A stretch of DNA of 64,000 nt from Desulfarculus baarsii DSM 2075 (GCF_000143965.1 NC_014365.1:399501-463500), one strand, 5' to 3'. Numbered from the stretch's first letter, positions 1-8,620 are shown. Numbers and translations are program-made. Notes: generated by a model not told the origin, from the letters alone.

Positions 1-1
1 C

Positions 2-1012
2 TGGTTTGTTCTGGGCCCGGAAGTGGCCCGCTTCGAGCAGGACTTCGCCGCCTATCTGGGCCTAGACCACTGCGCGGGTCTGGCCAACGGCACCGACGCC
101 ATTGAACTGGCCCTCAAGGCCATGGGTGTTGGCCCCGGCGACGCGGTGGCCACCGTGGCCAACGCGGGCATGTACACCACCACCGCCGTACTGGCCAGCG
201 GGGCCGAGCCCTATTTCATGGACGTGGACCAAAAGAGCATGGCCGCGACGCTGGAACAGGTCCGGCTCGCCGTGGAGCACGGGGTCAAGGTCGTGGTGGT
301 GACCCACCTCTACGGTCTGATCATCCCCCAGATAGCCTCCATCGCCGACTTCTGCGCCCAGCACGGCGTGCCGCTGCTGGAAGACTGCGCCCAGATCCAC
401 GGCGCGCGGCTGGACGGCAAGGCCGCCGGCAGCTTTGGCGACGCGGCCTGCTTCAGCTTTTACCCCACCAAAAATCTGGGCGCCCTGGGCGACGGCGGCG
501 TGGTTGCCACCAACAACGCCGACTTGGCCGCCAGGGTGAAGCTGCTGCGCCAATACGGTTGGACGAGCAAATACCGGGCCGAAGTTCCCGGCGCGCGCAA
601 CAGCCGCCTCGATGAATTGCAAGCGGCCATTCTGTCGGCGCTGCTGCCCGAGCTGGACGCGGCCAACGCCAGGAGGCGCGAAGTCGCCGCCCGCCTGAGC
701 CGGGGCATCGCCCACCCGGAGGTGGTCACGCCGCCCGAGGGTGGCCCCGAGTACGTGGCCCATCTCTATGTCGTGCGCTGCCCGCGCCGTGAAGCTCTGC
801 GCCAGCATCTGCGCGCCAATGGCATCGCCTCGGAAGTGCACTATCCCATCGCCGACCACCGTCAGCCCCTGTTCGGCGAGCGCTTCGCCCATGTGCGGCT
901 GGCAACCACCGAACGCCTGGTCGACGAAATCCTGACGCTGCCTTGCTACCCGGAGATGAGCGACGCCCAAGCCGATCAGGTTATCGCGGTGGTGAATAAT
1001 TGGTCAATATAA
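2..1012 (+). CDS. DegT/DnrJ/EryC1 family sugar aminotransferase (5' partial)
   Basis: PLP-dependent nucleotide-sugar aminotransferase. The frame is open from base 2 and reads WFVLGPEVARFE, the normal family N-terminus, so the true start lies outside the window; the GTG at 23 is internal. The Schiff-base lysine is in YPTKNLGALGDGG (codon at 470-472), and the EDCAQIHGA and GDAACFSF motifs precede it. About 335 residues are present of a usual 365-390. It runs into a glycosyltransferase gene by a 13-base overlap, and a WxcM/FdtA-type ketoisomerase lies 1.7 kb downstream. That context suggests a FdtB/QdtB-like enzyme aminating C3 of a dTDP-3-keto-6-deoxyhexose. The family is certain; the exact sugar is inferred from the neighbours. 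Confidence 0.93.
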   Translation, partial: WFVLGPEVARFEQDFAAYLGLDHCAGLANGTDAIELALKAMGVGPGDAVATVANAGMYTTTAVLASGAEPYFMDVDQKSMAATLEQVRLAVEHGVKVVVVTHLYGLIIPQIASIADFCAQHGVPLLEDCAQIHGARLDGKAAGSFGDAACFSFYPTKNLGALGDGGVVATNNADLAARVKLLRQYGWTSKYRAEVPGARNSRLDELQAAILSALLPELDAANARRREVAARLSRGIAHPEVVTPPEGGPEYVAHLYVVRCPRREALRQHLRANGIASEVHYPIADHRQPLFGERFAHVRLATTERLVDEILTLPCYPEMSDAQADQVIAVVNNWSI

Positions 1013-1962
1013 CCTATTCCCTTGTCATCCCGGTTTATCTGAACCAATCATCCATCCCGCGCCTGCTCCAGGCGCTGGAGGAGATGCACCAGCGTCTGGA
1101 CCGGGAGCTGGAAGTTGTTTTCGTCGTCGATGGCAGCCCCGATCAGTCCTACGCGCTGCTGCGCGACGCCCTCCCTTCGCTGCCTTATCCCGCGCAGTTG
1201 CTGGGTCATTCACGCAACTTCGGCTCGTTTCCGGCCGTCCGCAGCGGCTTGCTGGCCGCCCGTGGCCGCTACTTCGCCGTCATGGCCGCCGACCTGCAAG
1301 AGCCGCCCGAGCTGATTTTGGACTTTTTCCGGGCGCTGAAGGCCGACGAGTGCGACGTGGCCATCGGCACGCGCAACTCGCGCAACGACCCGCCCTTGAG
1401 CAGGCTGGCCTCGAGCCTGTTTTGGGGCCTCTACCGCCGCGTTATCGCCCCGGAAATGCCCGAGGGCGGCGTGGACGTGTTCGGCTGCGACCGGGCCTTT
1501 CGTGATCAATTGCTGCAACTGGAGGAGTCGCGCTCGTCGCTGATCGCTTTGATCTTCTGGCTGGGCTTTCGCCGCAAGCTGGTCGGCTACGACCGCCGCG
1601 AGCGCCAGGAAGGCAAGTCGTCCTGGACGCTGCGCAAAAGAATAGACTACATGCGCGACAGCATTTTCGCCTTCAGCGATTTGCCCATCCGTCTGCTGAT
1701 GCGCCTTGGCGTCATCGGTTCGGCGTTGTCGCTGTCCCTTGGCGCGGTGATCATCCTCGCCAAGCTCCTTGGCGTGATTCAGGTGCCTGGCTACGCCGCC
1801 ACCATGCTGGCCGTGCTCTGCCTGGGCGCGCTGAATCTGCTGGGTTTGGGCCTGGTCGGCACCTACGCCTGGCGAGCTTACGAAAACAGCAAGCAGCGGC
1901 CGTTGGCCATCGTGTCCATGCGGATGAGCAACCATCCGCCACGCGAACCGGAGAAAGGCTGA
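1000..1962 (+). CDS. Family 2 glycosyltransferase, GtrB/DPM1-like
   Basis: Polyprenyl-phosphate glycosyltransferase of 320 residues. The GT-A domain (about 1-230) has YSLVIPVY at the N-terminus, a VDGSPD motif near residue 45 and DLQEPPE near residue 100. Two membrane helices follow (about 233-255 and 266-290), the GtrB arrangement. The start is a TTG at 1000, inside the end of the aminotransferase gene, indicating translational coupling. Family members move a sugar from a nucleotide to undecaprenyl phosphate at the inner face of the cytoplasmic membrane. With GtrA-like and GtrII-like genes downstream, this is probably the loading enzyme of a Gtr-type glycan-modification set. The donor sugar is not visible from sequence. 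Confidence 0.92.
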   Translation: MVNITYSLVIPVYLNQSSIPRLLQALEEMHQRLDRELEVVFVVDGSPDQSYALLRDALPSLPYPAQLLGHSRNFGSFPAVRSGLLAARGRYFAVMAADLQEPPELILDFFRALKADECDVAIGTRNSRNDPPLSRLASSLFWGLYRRVIAPEMPEGGVDVFGCDRAFRDQLLQLEESRSSLIALIFWLGFRRKLVGYDRRERQEGKSSWTLRKRIDYMRDSIFAFSDLPIRLLMRLGVIGSALSLSLGAVIILAKLLGVIQVPGYAATMLAVLCLGALNLLGLGLVGTYAWRAYENSKQRPLAIVSMRMSNHPPREPEKG

Positions 1963-1963
1963 G

Positions 1964-2734
1964 ATGACGCGAATTCATCCCACGGCAATCGTTTCGCCCG
2001 AAGCGCAACTTGGCGCCGATGTGGTCATCGGCCCCTTTTGCGTGGTTTACGACAACGTCATCATTGGCGATGGCTCGGTCATTGAGGCTTTTTGCGAGAT
2101 CGGCTATCCCACGCCCAGGGCCGACGGCAAGCCGCTATGCATCGGCAAGGGCGGCCGTATCAGGTCGCACAGCCTATTTTATGAGGGATCGACCTTTGGC
2201 GACAACCTGATCACCGGCCACCGCGTCACCGTCCGCGAAGGCACCACGGCCGGCGAAAACCTGCAAATCGGCACTCTGGATGACATCCAGGGCTCCTGCG
2301 TCATCGGCGATTTCGTGCGTTTCCACAGCAACGTGCACATCGGCCAGCTCTCGACCATCGGCGATTTCGTCTGGATATTTCCCTACGTGGTGCTGACCAA
2401 CGACTCCCGGCCGCCCAGCGAGCACCTGGTCGGCGCGAGCATCGGCGATTACGCGGCCATTGCCACGATGTCGGTCGTCTTGCCCGGGGTGAAGGTGGGC
2501 GCCAACACGCTGGTGGGCGCCCACTCGTTGGTCGGCAAGGACGTGCCCGACGGCATGGCCGTCAGCGGCTCGCCGGCAAAGATCATGTGCGAGGCCAGCC
2601 AGCTAAAGCTCAAAGACGGCACCGGCCGTCAGGCCTACCCGTGGATCAACCATTTCCGCCGTGGCTACCCCGAGGAAGTCGTCAGCCGCTGGCTCGACGA
2701 ACTGCAGGCGCGGCAACAACAGCGCGAGGCGTAA
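1964..2734 (+). CDS. Left-handed beta-helix sugar O/N-acyltransferase
   Basis: 256-residue hexapeptide-repeat acyltransferase. Many [LIV]-G-x4 turns run from residue 5 to about 200 (for example HPTAIVSPEAQLGADVVIG, IGDFVRFHSNVHIG, IGDYAAIATMSVVLPGVKVG), ending in the usual SGSPAKI motif. A helical tail of about 45 residues follows. Its ATG lies 1 base after the previous stop. Related enzymes acetylate or acylate amino sugars on nucleotide carriers. Two candidate acyltransferases occur in a row (this one and the N-terminal half of the next gene), so one may modify a second sugar or a hydroxyl. Confidence 0.88.
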   Translation: MTRIHPTAIVSPEAQLGADVVIGPFCVVYDNVIIGDGSVIEAFCEIGYPTPRADGKPLCIGKGGRIRSHSLFYEGSTFGDNLITGHRVTVREGTTAGENLQIGTLDDIQGSCVIGDFVRFHSNVHIGQLSTIGDFVWIFPYVVLTNDSRPPSEHLVGASIGDYAAIATMSVVLPGVKVGANTLVGAHSLVGKDVPDGMAVSGSPAKIMCEASQLKLKDGTGRQAYPWINHFRRGYPEEVVSRWLDELQARQQQREA

Positions 2735-2736
2735 GC

Positions 2737-3618
2737 GTGCAAAGCTCAAAGCTGTGCCATTTGTGCGCCGGGGCGACGATCGCGGCCTCGGCGCGGCTGG
2801 GCGATCACGTCGTGGTCTATCCCGGCGCGACGGTCGCCGACGATTGCTTGGTGGCCGGATTCACTCAACTGTGGCCCGGAGTCCGCCTGGAGCGAGGCGC
2901 CTGCCTTGGCCCCGGCGTGACCATTCAACCGCCAGACGAAGCTGACGCCAGCACCGTCAGCTTTGGCCCCAACTGCCGGATCGGCGCCAACGCGACGATC
3001 CTGCGCGGCGTGCGCGTGGGCGAGGGGGCGGTGGTGGAGCCCGGCTCGGTGGTTGCCCAATCAGTGCCGCCCCACGCCATCGTTTCCGGCGCGCCGGCCA
3101 GGATCACCGGCTACGTGGACAGCCGCTCGGCCCAACAGGTTCTCGCCTGGCGCGGCCAGGCCGAGGTTCAGGAGACGGGCGCGGTGGTGCGGCTGGACGT
3201 CGGCGATGTGACGTTGCATCGTTTGAGCCTGGTGCACGACCCTCGTGGCGACCTGGTCTTCGGCGAATTCGCCAGGGACATCCCCTTCGCGGTCAAGCGC
3301 TATTTCATGGTTTTCAACGTGCCCAGCGAGAAGGTGCGCGGCGAACACGCCCACCGCGTTTGCCACCAATTCTTGATTTGCGCCAAAGGCGGTTGCGCCG
3401 TGGTTGTCGATGATGGCGCAACCCGCTGCGAGGTTTTTCTTGATTCGCCAGACTTGGGCCTTTACCTGCCGCCCATGACCTGGGGAACACAATATAAATG
3501 CTCCGGCGACACCCTGTTGTGCGTTTTTACTTCCCACTACTACGACCCCGCGGACTACATCAGGGACTACGCCGAATTTTTGGCCCTGGTCCACAAAAGC
3601 CCGAACAATGCGGCTTGA
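2737..3618 (+). CDS. Bifunctional acetyltransferase / WxcM-FdtA-like 3,4-ketoisomerase
   Basis: 293 residues in two domains. Residues 1-135 are a hexapeptide-repeat acetyltransferase (GATIAASARLGDHVVVYPGA, then VSGAPARITG). Residues about 150-290 are a cupin of the FdtA/QdtA/WxcM type, with KRYFMVFNVPSEKVRGEHAH (the metal-free active-site HxH), CAVVVDDG, GLYLPPMTWG and the terminal YYDPADYIRDYAEF. Known relatives convert dTDP-4-keto-6-deoxyglucose to the 3-keto isomer and N-acetylate the 3-amino sugar made from it. I place the start at GTG 2737, three bases after the upstream stop; a start at 2587 would lie inside the previous gene. The adjacent DegT aminotransferase supplies the middle step. 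Fuc3NAc versus Qui3NAc cannot be decided here. Confidence 0.88.
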   Translation: MQSSKLCHLCAGATIAASARLGDHVVVYPGATVADDCLVAGFTQLWPGVRLERGACLGPGVTIQPPDEADASTVSFGPNCRIGANATILRGVRVGEGAVVEPGSVVAQSVPPHAIVSGAPARITGYVDSRSAQQVLAWRGQAEVQETGAVVRLDVGDVTLHRLSLVHDPRGDLVFGEFARDIPFAVKRYFMVFNVPSEKVRGEHAHRVCHQFLICAKGGCAVVVDDGATRCEVFLDSPDLGLYLPPMTWGTQYKCSGDTLLCVFTSHYYDPADYIRDYAEFLALVHKSPNNAA

Positions 3619-4033
3619 ACAGCTGCTCCGACGCACGCCGCGCTGGCTGAGGTTTATCTTTGGCGGAGGTGTCAACACCGTCTTCACCTACGGCGTGTAC
3701 CTGGCCCTGAACCTGATCATGACCTACCGCTGGGCTTATCTCATCGCCTATGTCCTGGGGGTTGTCTTCGCCTATTATTTCAACGCGGTTTTTGTGTTTG
3801 ACGTGCGGTTGTCCTGGAAAGGCCTCTTCGCTTATCCGGTGGTTTACATCGTTCAATATGGCGTTTCGGCCTTGCTGCTGGAAGGGCTGGTGAAGGCGCT
3901 GGACATGAGTCCCAAGCTGGCGCCCCTTGTCGTCATCGTGGTCATGATTCCGATAACCTATTTCTTAAATAAATATGTTTTAAAAGCCTCTGAAAAAACA
4001 GTCGCGCCGAGCGGCAAGATCATCGATAAATGA
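3608..4033 (+). CDS. GtrA-family membrane protein
   Basis: 141 residues with four membrane helices (about 15-35, 40-60, 72-95 and 100-122). The family hallmarks are RFIFGGGVNTVFTYGVYLAL at the start and a basic C-terminal tail after FLNKYVLKAS. GtrA proteins are proposed flippases for undecaprenyl-phosphate-linked sugars. The ATG at 3608 overlaps the upstream gene by 11 bases, so it belongs to the same transcription unit. Its place between a GtrB-like and a GtrII-like gene is the classical arrangement of O-antigen modification clusters. Confidence 0.9.
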   Translation: MRLEQLLRRTPRWLRFIFGGGVNTVFTYGVYLALNLIMTYRWAYLIAYVLGVVFAYYFNAVFVFDVRLSWKGLFAYPVVYIVQYGVSALLLEGLVKALDMSPKLAPLVVIVVMIPITYFLNKYVLKASEKTVAPSGKIIDK

Positions 4034-4130
4034 GTGCGCGCCGGGGCTGTTTTATCCAAAACCGGCCGAATGGATTCTGATTTGCGAAGGCCCGTGCAAG
4101 AGAATAGGTTCCAATTGTTTTTTGGAGACT

Positions 4131-6284
4131 ATGATGACTGGTGGCCCCACGAATTATTCTTTGAGCGATATTCTCGCCCGCATTATCAAGATATCGGCAT
4201 CATTGGCCGCGATCACGGTCGCCTTGTGGTTTGCCTTTTCGTTGTATGGCCAGGTGGTGTTTGTTGTTGACGTAACGTCCGACACTAAAAGCGTGTCTCA
4301 ATTATTCTTTAAAGGCGATGGCGAAGAGTATTCGCAAATAATGTCAGCTACGCTGATCATCAACGTCGAACGACAAGAATTGGCATACAAAGTTGGCGCG
4401 GGGCTGTCTTGCACCGCCTTGCGCTGGGATCCGGCCACCAAAGGTGGCATGTTTATTATCCATGGGGCCTGGATCGAATACCTGGGACGACGTTTTTACA
4501 TCGACATCAAGCGGCCAGCGGGCATAGACCAAATCAAAAGTTATGTCGCACGGCCAGGCGGCATCGTGGTCATCGCCAAAGCCACGGCAACGGACCCACA
4601 AATTCATTTTGACCCGCGGATCCACAGACTCATCGCCTGGCAGCTAGCCTTGAGCACCCTGCCCGTTCTTATCATCGGCGTCGTCGTCTGCCTTCTTCAC
4701 TTTTTCCGGTCGCGCCTCGAGGAATTCGAACAGGCCGGCGTCAGATTGTTTCAAAACTTACTCGACGACGGTCTAACGCTAAAGCGGTTTGGTGTGTTCC
4801 TGGCCATGGCCATGGCCATAAATCTTTATAGCCTCGCCAATTTTACTTTATCGACCGACGATGAGCTGGCGGCCCTCAGGCTTAATCCGGTCGGCTGGGT
4901 CGCCCAGGGACGGTGGTTCGCCTATCTGGTGGAGAAATATCTGCTGCCCCAGCCCGTGCTACCCTATTTGCCGGAACTGATCTTCAACGTCACAATCGCG
5001 TTTTCCTACATGCTCATCGTGCGTGGTCACAACCTCAGCTTCAATTGGCGCGTCTATCTGGCCTTTCCCATCTTCTGCACTTTTCCGACATGGCCGTTTT
5101 TGTCCGGCTTCTGCGCCAACCTGCCTTCGGCGGGACTTGGCCTGTTATTCATTTCGTTGGCGTTTTATATTTTCGTCCGCAGCAACTACAGCTTCACTAA
5201 CGCGGCCAGCGCCCGCTGGACAATACTCTCCATCGCCGTGCAGTCGTTGCTTATCGCCATGGCCTTTGCGGCCTATCAGTCCCTGTTTTTACTCTATGTC
5301 GCCGCTGGCTCTGGGGCCATTTTGCTGCGGCTCATCGCCCCCGACGAACAACCGGATGTCCATGTAAAATTAGCATTCTCCACTTTCATTCGGCTTATGT
5401 TGACCGGCCTGCTCGGCTTCATGCTATATCTTGCCATCAACTTCCTGTTCCAACGCTTTTTCGCCACTGGCTCGGAATATATCGCCGGCTTTTTCCGGCC
5501 TGATCATTTTTTCAATGACCCGTCACGAGTTCTCAAGCTTGTTCTTTCCGAAGCGCTGACGTTTTATTCTGGGTCGGCGCGAAAATTCAGCGACAACCTC
5601 ACCGCGGTCATGGCGCTGTCCGTGGCGGCCTGCGCCTGCGTGGTTCTCAAAAGCCTGCCCCAGCCCAAGAAACTGCTTTCGAGTCTGTTCTTCTTTTCAG
5701 CGACGCTGCTGGCCCCCTTCGCTTTGACCCTCGCCGCCGGTGGGGTCGTCCCCAGCCGAACCTTCGTCTCCCTGCCTTATGTCGTCTGGCTGCTGGCCAT
5801 CGTCACGCTCACGGCCAAAAGGGCCTCCGCCATCTTTATCTGCGCCGCCATCGTCATTGCGGTGACGTTTCAATCCATCAGGACCACGAGTCAATACGCG
5901 GCGGCCAGCTCCATCACCCTGGCCCGCGACAAGGTCCTGGCCGCCGACATTTATCGCCGCATGGCCGAACTGGGCTTCGACCCCAAGCAGCAACTGGTCA
6001 TCGACGTGTTCGGCATCTCCGAGTTCAACAACATTTTTCCGCGCCGGGAGGGGCTGGGCTCGTCGTTTTTCGAATGGAATCAAGTGGGAAACGTCAGGCG
6101 CATCGGTTCCCTGTTGACCATGCTCGGTTACGGCAACGTAAAAGGTCTCGGGAACGACCTACGGCCGAAGTACACGGACGCCTTCAAGAAAATGCGGCCG
6201 TGGCCAGCGGTTGGCTCCGTGGCCAAGGTCGACGGCGTGTTTTTGATCAAGCTTGGTGACACACCCGACAAAATGCACGAGTGA
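4131..6284 (+). CDS. GtrII-like multi-spanning glycosyltransferase
   Basis: 717-residue integral membrane protein. It has one N-terminal helix (about 20-45), a periplasmic region (about 45-165), then roughly ten further helices. The segment LSTDDELAALRLNPVGWVAQ with a following GRWFAYLVE resembles the acidic DD and GRW motifs of the GtrII glucosyltransferase family. GGAG at 4124-4127 supports ATG 4131 or 4134; a TTG at 4122 is too close to it. The gene is visibly less GC-rich and uses more A/T-ending codons than its neighbours, as is common for transferred surface-glycan genes. It would attach the flipped lipid-linked sugar to a polymer in the periplasm. The family call is good but not certain; a Wzy-like or PMT-like role is the alternative. 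Confidence 0.75.
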   Translation: MMTGGPTNYSLSDILARIIKISASLAAITVALWFAFSLYGQVVFVVDVTSDTKSVSQLFFKGDGEEYSQIMSATLIINVERQELAYKVGAGLSCTALRWDPATKGGMFIIHGAWIEYLGRRFYIDIKRPAGIDQIKSYVARPGGIVVIAKATATDPQIHFDPRIHRLIAWQLALSTLPVLIIGVVVCLLHFFRSRLEEFEQAGVRLFQNLLDDGLTLKRFGVFLAMAMAINLYSLANFTLSTDDELAALRLNPVGWVAQGRWFAYLVEKYLLPQPVLPYLPELIFNVTIAFSYMLIVRGHNLSFNWRVYLAFPIFCTFPTWPFLSGFCANLPSAGLGLLFISLAFYIFVRSNYSFTNAASARWTILSIAVQSLLIAMAFAAYQSLFLLYVAAGSGAILLRLIAPDEQPDVHVKLAFSTFIRLMLTGLLGFMLYLAINFLFQRFFATGSEYIAGFFRPDHFFNDPSRVLKLVLSEALTFYSGSARKFSDNLTAVMALSVAACACVVLKSLPQPKKLLSSLFFFSATLLAPFALTLAAGGVVPSRTFVSLPYVVWLLAIVTLTAKRASAIFICAAIVIAVTFQSIRTTSQYAAASSITLARDKVLAADIYRRMAELGFDPKQQLVIDVFGISEFNNIFPRREGLGSSFFEWNQVGNVRRIGSLLTMLGYGNVKGLGNDLRPKYTDAFKKMRPWPAVGSVAKVDGVFLIKLGDTPDKMHE

Positions 6285-6352
6285 ACTTTAAAAAAGCCCC
6301 GAAAGGCGAAAAGCGAGTTGAGCCGCGGCGACGCGGCCAGGCCAAACGCGCC

Positions 6353-7006
6353 TCAGTGCTCCAGCCAGGCCGGGTCTTCCATGAGGTCGTTGATGCGGCG
6401 GACCAGGGGCGTGCCGTCGTTGAAGATGTCGACGACGTTGAGGCAGGCGAAATCCTGGTCGATGCGGAAGATGCGGTCCAGCGGCGCGCCGAGCATGCGC
6501 GTGAGCAAAATGCGGTTGACGCCCGAGTGGGAGACGACGCAGACCTCGCCGCCGCGGTGATCGGCCACGATCTGCTCGAAGGCCGGCATCACCCGCCGGG
6601 ACATCTCCTCCAGCGATTCGCCGCCGTCGATTTTGAAGTTGGCCAGGTCTTCGTAGCGGGCCTTGAGGGCGTCGGGGTATTTCTCCATGATTTCCTTGAA
6701 GGTCAGGCCTTCCCAGACACCCAGGTTCAGTTCGCGTAGTTCGCGCACGGCCACCGGCCGCAAGCGGGCTTTTTGCGCGCGGCCCACGGCCTCGGCGGTG
6801 GTCAGCGAGCGCGAGAGATCCGACGAATAGATGGCGTCCAGGCGCGTTTCGGCCATGCGCTCGGCCACCAGGGCCACCTGGCGCTGGCCGCGCGGGGTCA
6901 GGCCGACATCCATGTTGCCGTAGACCCGGCCATCGGCGACGCCGCGCACTTCCGGGTGCCGCCAGAGGTAGACGCGGGTGTGTTTTCGTTGCTGCCGGCG
7001 TTGCAT
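6353..7006 (-). CDS. Histidine phosphatase family protein
   Basis: 217 residues, phosphoglycerate-mutase/CobC-like fold. The N-terminal catalytic motif is VYLWRHPEV, with RHP where most members have RHG. LTPRGQRQ and YSSDLSRSLTTAEAV follow, then the acid/base segment ELNLGVWEGLT, and VVSHSGVNRILLTRML carries the second catalytic histidine. It is probably a broad-specificity or small-molecule phosphatase; the substrate is unknown. It is transcribed alone and converges on the glycan cassette, with its start about 120 bases from the divergent exported protein gene. Confidence 0.88.
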   Translation of the reverse strand: MQRRQQRKHTRVYLWRHPEVRGVADGRVYGNMDVGLTPRGQRQVALVAERMAETRLDAIYSSDLSRSLTTAEAVGRAQKARLRPVAVRELRELNLGVWEGLTFKEIMEKYPDALKARYEDLANFKIDGGESLEEMSRRVMPAFEQIVADHRGGEVCVVSHSGVNRILLTRMLGAPLDRIFRIDQDFACLNVVDIFNDGTPLVRRINDLMEDPAWLEH

Positions 7007-7051
7007 TTGTGGTCAAAGCTCCCGTGGCGTAGCGGTTTTGTGGGCGACGAG

Positions 7052-7060
7052 TGCTATAAT
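7052..7060 (+). promoter_or_regulatory. Extended -10 promoter for the DUF1573 gene
   Basis: TGCTATAAT: a perfect TATAAT at 7055-7060 preceded by the extended TGn. It is 64 bases before the ATG at 7124, in the divergent gap. No good -35 is seen, as expected for an extended -10 promoter. Confidence 0.5.
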
Positions 7061-7123
7061 TAGGCCCTGAAAAATAACCATGGCTCGTCCAAACATACCA
7101 GAGGATGCCCCAAGGAGAAGTTT

Positions 7124-8098
7124 ATGTCCACGCCCAGCCGCGTAATTTTGCTCTTGCTGGCCATTTTGTCGCTGACGGTCATGCCAGCGCTCGCCAAGCC
7201 GCAGATCGCTTTCGAAAAGACGGAAGTGGAGTTTTCCGACATCGAGGAAGGCTCCCAGCAGGTGGCCAAGTTCAATTTTCAGAACACCGGCGACATGAAC
7301 CTGGTCATCGACGAGGTCAACCCGTCCTGCGGCTGCACCGTGGCCCAGTTTGACAAGGCCGTCAAGCCCGGCGAATATGGCGTGGTGACCTTGAACCTGG
7401 ACACCGAGGGCATTGTCGGCTATTTCCGCAAGACGGCCACCGTCGTCACCAACGACCCCGATCAACCCTTCGTGACCCTGATCATGGTCGGCGAGACCCT
7501 CAGCGCCGTCAAGGTCGAGGGCGGCCGGCGCATCGAGCTCAACGGCTGCCTGGGCCAGGAGGTCACCGCCCAGGCCAGGCTGACCAACCCCAAGGGCGGC
7601 GTGGCCCTGGTCGCCGGCGTGGAAAACCCCATGAAAGACTATTGCCACGCCTGGGTGGAGCGCGACGCCGACGGCAAGAGCTATCTGCTCAAGGTCAAGG
7701 CCATCTCGGACCGGCCGGCCCGCTTCGCCGGCCAGTTGTTCCTGCGCGTGCCCGGCGCGCCCAAGGTCAGCGTGTGGGTGGTTGGCGACATCAAGGGCGC
7801 TTTCGGCATTCGGCCCGAGATCCTGTTCTTTGGCGCGGTGACCGAGGCCAAGCTCAAGGGCGCGGCCCGCAGCATCGAGCTGACCAGGGCCTGCGTTGAC
7901 AAGCTCGAGGAGCCGATCCTGACCTACGACAAAGAGAAGTTCAACCTGGTCAAGTATTGGGAAAAGCCCGGCGAGAAGCTCTTGCTGGTGATCACGCCCA
8001 ACCCCGGCAAGTTGCCCAAGGGCGCGTTCCAGGATACGATCACCATCAGCTCGGGCAAGTTCGTCTTCAAGGTGCCCATGCGCGGGACGATCTACTAG
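7124..8098 (+). CDS. Exported DUF1573-domain protein
   Basis: 324 residues with a clear signal peptide (about 1-24, cut near ALAKP). Residues about 25-125 form a DUF1573 immunoglobulin-like domain: FSDIEEGSQQVAKFNFQNTG, then NPSCGCTVAQ with the conserved SCGCT, and TNDPDQP. The remaining 200 residues look like a second beta-rich region with no recognised motif. AAGGAGA sits 7 bases before the ATG. DUF1573 proteins are periplasmic or surface proteins of unknown function. The gene is monocistronic; its end is 15 bases from the convergent SRPBCC gene. Confidence 0.88.
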   Translation: MSTPSRVILLLLAILSLTVMPALAKPQIAFEKTEVEFSDIEEGSQQVAKFNFQNTGDMNLVIDEVNPSCGCTVAQFDKAVKPGEYGVVTLNLDTEGIVGYFRKTATVVTNDPDQPFVTLIMVGETLSAVKVEGGRRIELNGCLGQEVTAQARLTNPKGGVALVAGVENPMKDYCHAWVERDADGKSYLLKVKAISDRPARFAGQLFLRVPGAPKVSVWVVGDIKGAFGIRPEILFFGAVTEAKLKGAARSIELTRACVDKLEEPILTYDKEKFNLVKYWEKPGEKLLLVITPNPGKLPKGAFQDTITISSGKFVFKVPMRGTIY

Positions 8099-8113
8099 CC
8101 TCCGGCGCGGGCT

Positions 8114-8620
8114 TCAGCCGCCAAACGCCGCCGCTTGGTCTTGCCGGCCGGGCGGCGGCGTCGTTTCGGCCTGATGGCGGCGCTGGGCCTCCACGGCCAG
8201 GGCCTCCAGCCAGCGGCCGACCATGCCGCCCACCCGCCGCGTGGCCCGCAGCAGATGCAGCGGGCCCAGCAGCCAGCCGCTGAGGCGCTCGCGGGTCTGG
8301 ACCAGGGATCCGTCGCCCATGTCGTCGAAGATGTAGCTCTGCCAGCCGGTGACGCCAAGCCAGCGCACGACGATGTCCACCCGCCGGCCCGGCGTGACCC
8401 GGGCCACGTGGGCCCGCAGGCGCACCGGCAGGCCCAGGGGCCTCACGTCCAGCAGCAGCCGCGCGCCAGCGTCGATGGCCGGCGGCCCGCCGTGGCAGTG
8501 GACGCTCTTGGCCTCGGGAATCCACTGGGGCCAGGACATCACGTCGCAAAAGACCTGCCAGACCAACTGGCGCGGCGCGTTGATGCGTCGCACCGCGGTC
8601 AGCTCCACGTCCAGGCTCAT
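8114..8620 (-). CDS. SRPBCC-fold (START/polyketide-cyclase-like) protein
   Basis: 168 residues. It opens with INAPRQLVWQVFCDVMSWPQWIPE, typical of SRPBCC ligand-binding proteins, followed by alternating beta strands (ARLLLDVRPLGLPVRLRAHV, RVDIVVRWLGVTGWQSYIF) and a C-terminal helix. The ATG overlaps the upstream stop as ATGA, so it is translationally coupled to the PP-loop gene. No catalytic residues can be assigned; it probably binds a hydrophobic ligand. Confidence 0.82.
   Translation of the reverse strand: MSLDVELTAVRRINAPRQLVWQVFCDVMSWPQWIPEAKSVHCHGGPPAIDAGARLLLDVRPLGLPVRLRAHVARVTPGRRVDIVVRWLGVTGWQSYIFDDMGDGSLVQTRERLSGWLLGPLHLLRATRRVGGMVGRWLEALAVEAQRRHQAETTPPPGRQDQAAAFGG

Noticed and set aside
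4034-4270. Small ORF between the GtrA and GtrII-like genes
   Set aside because: It overlaps the start of the GtrII-like gene in another frame and has no ribosome-binding site or motif.
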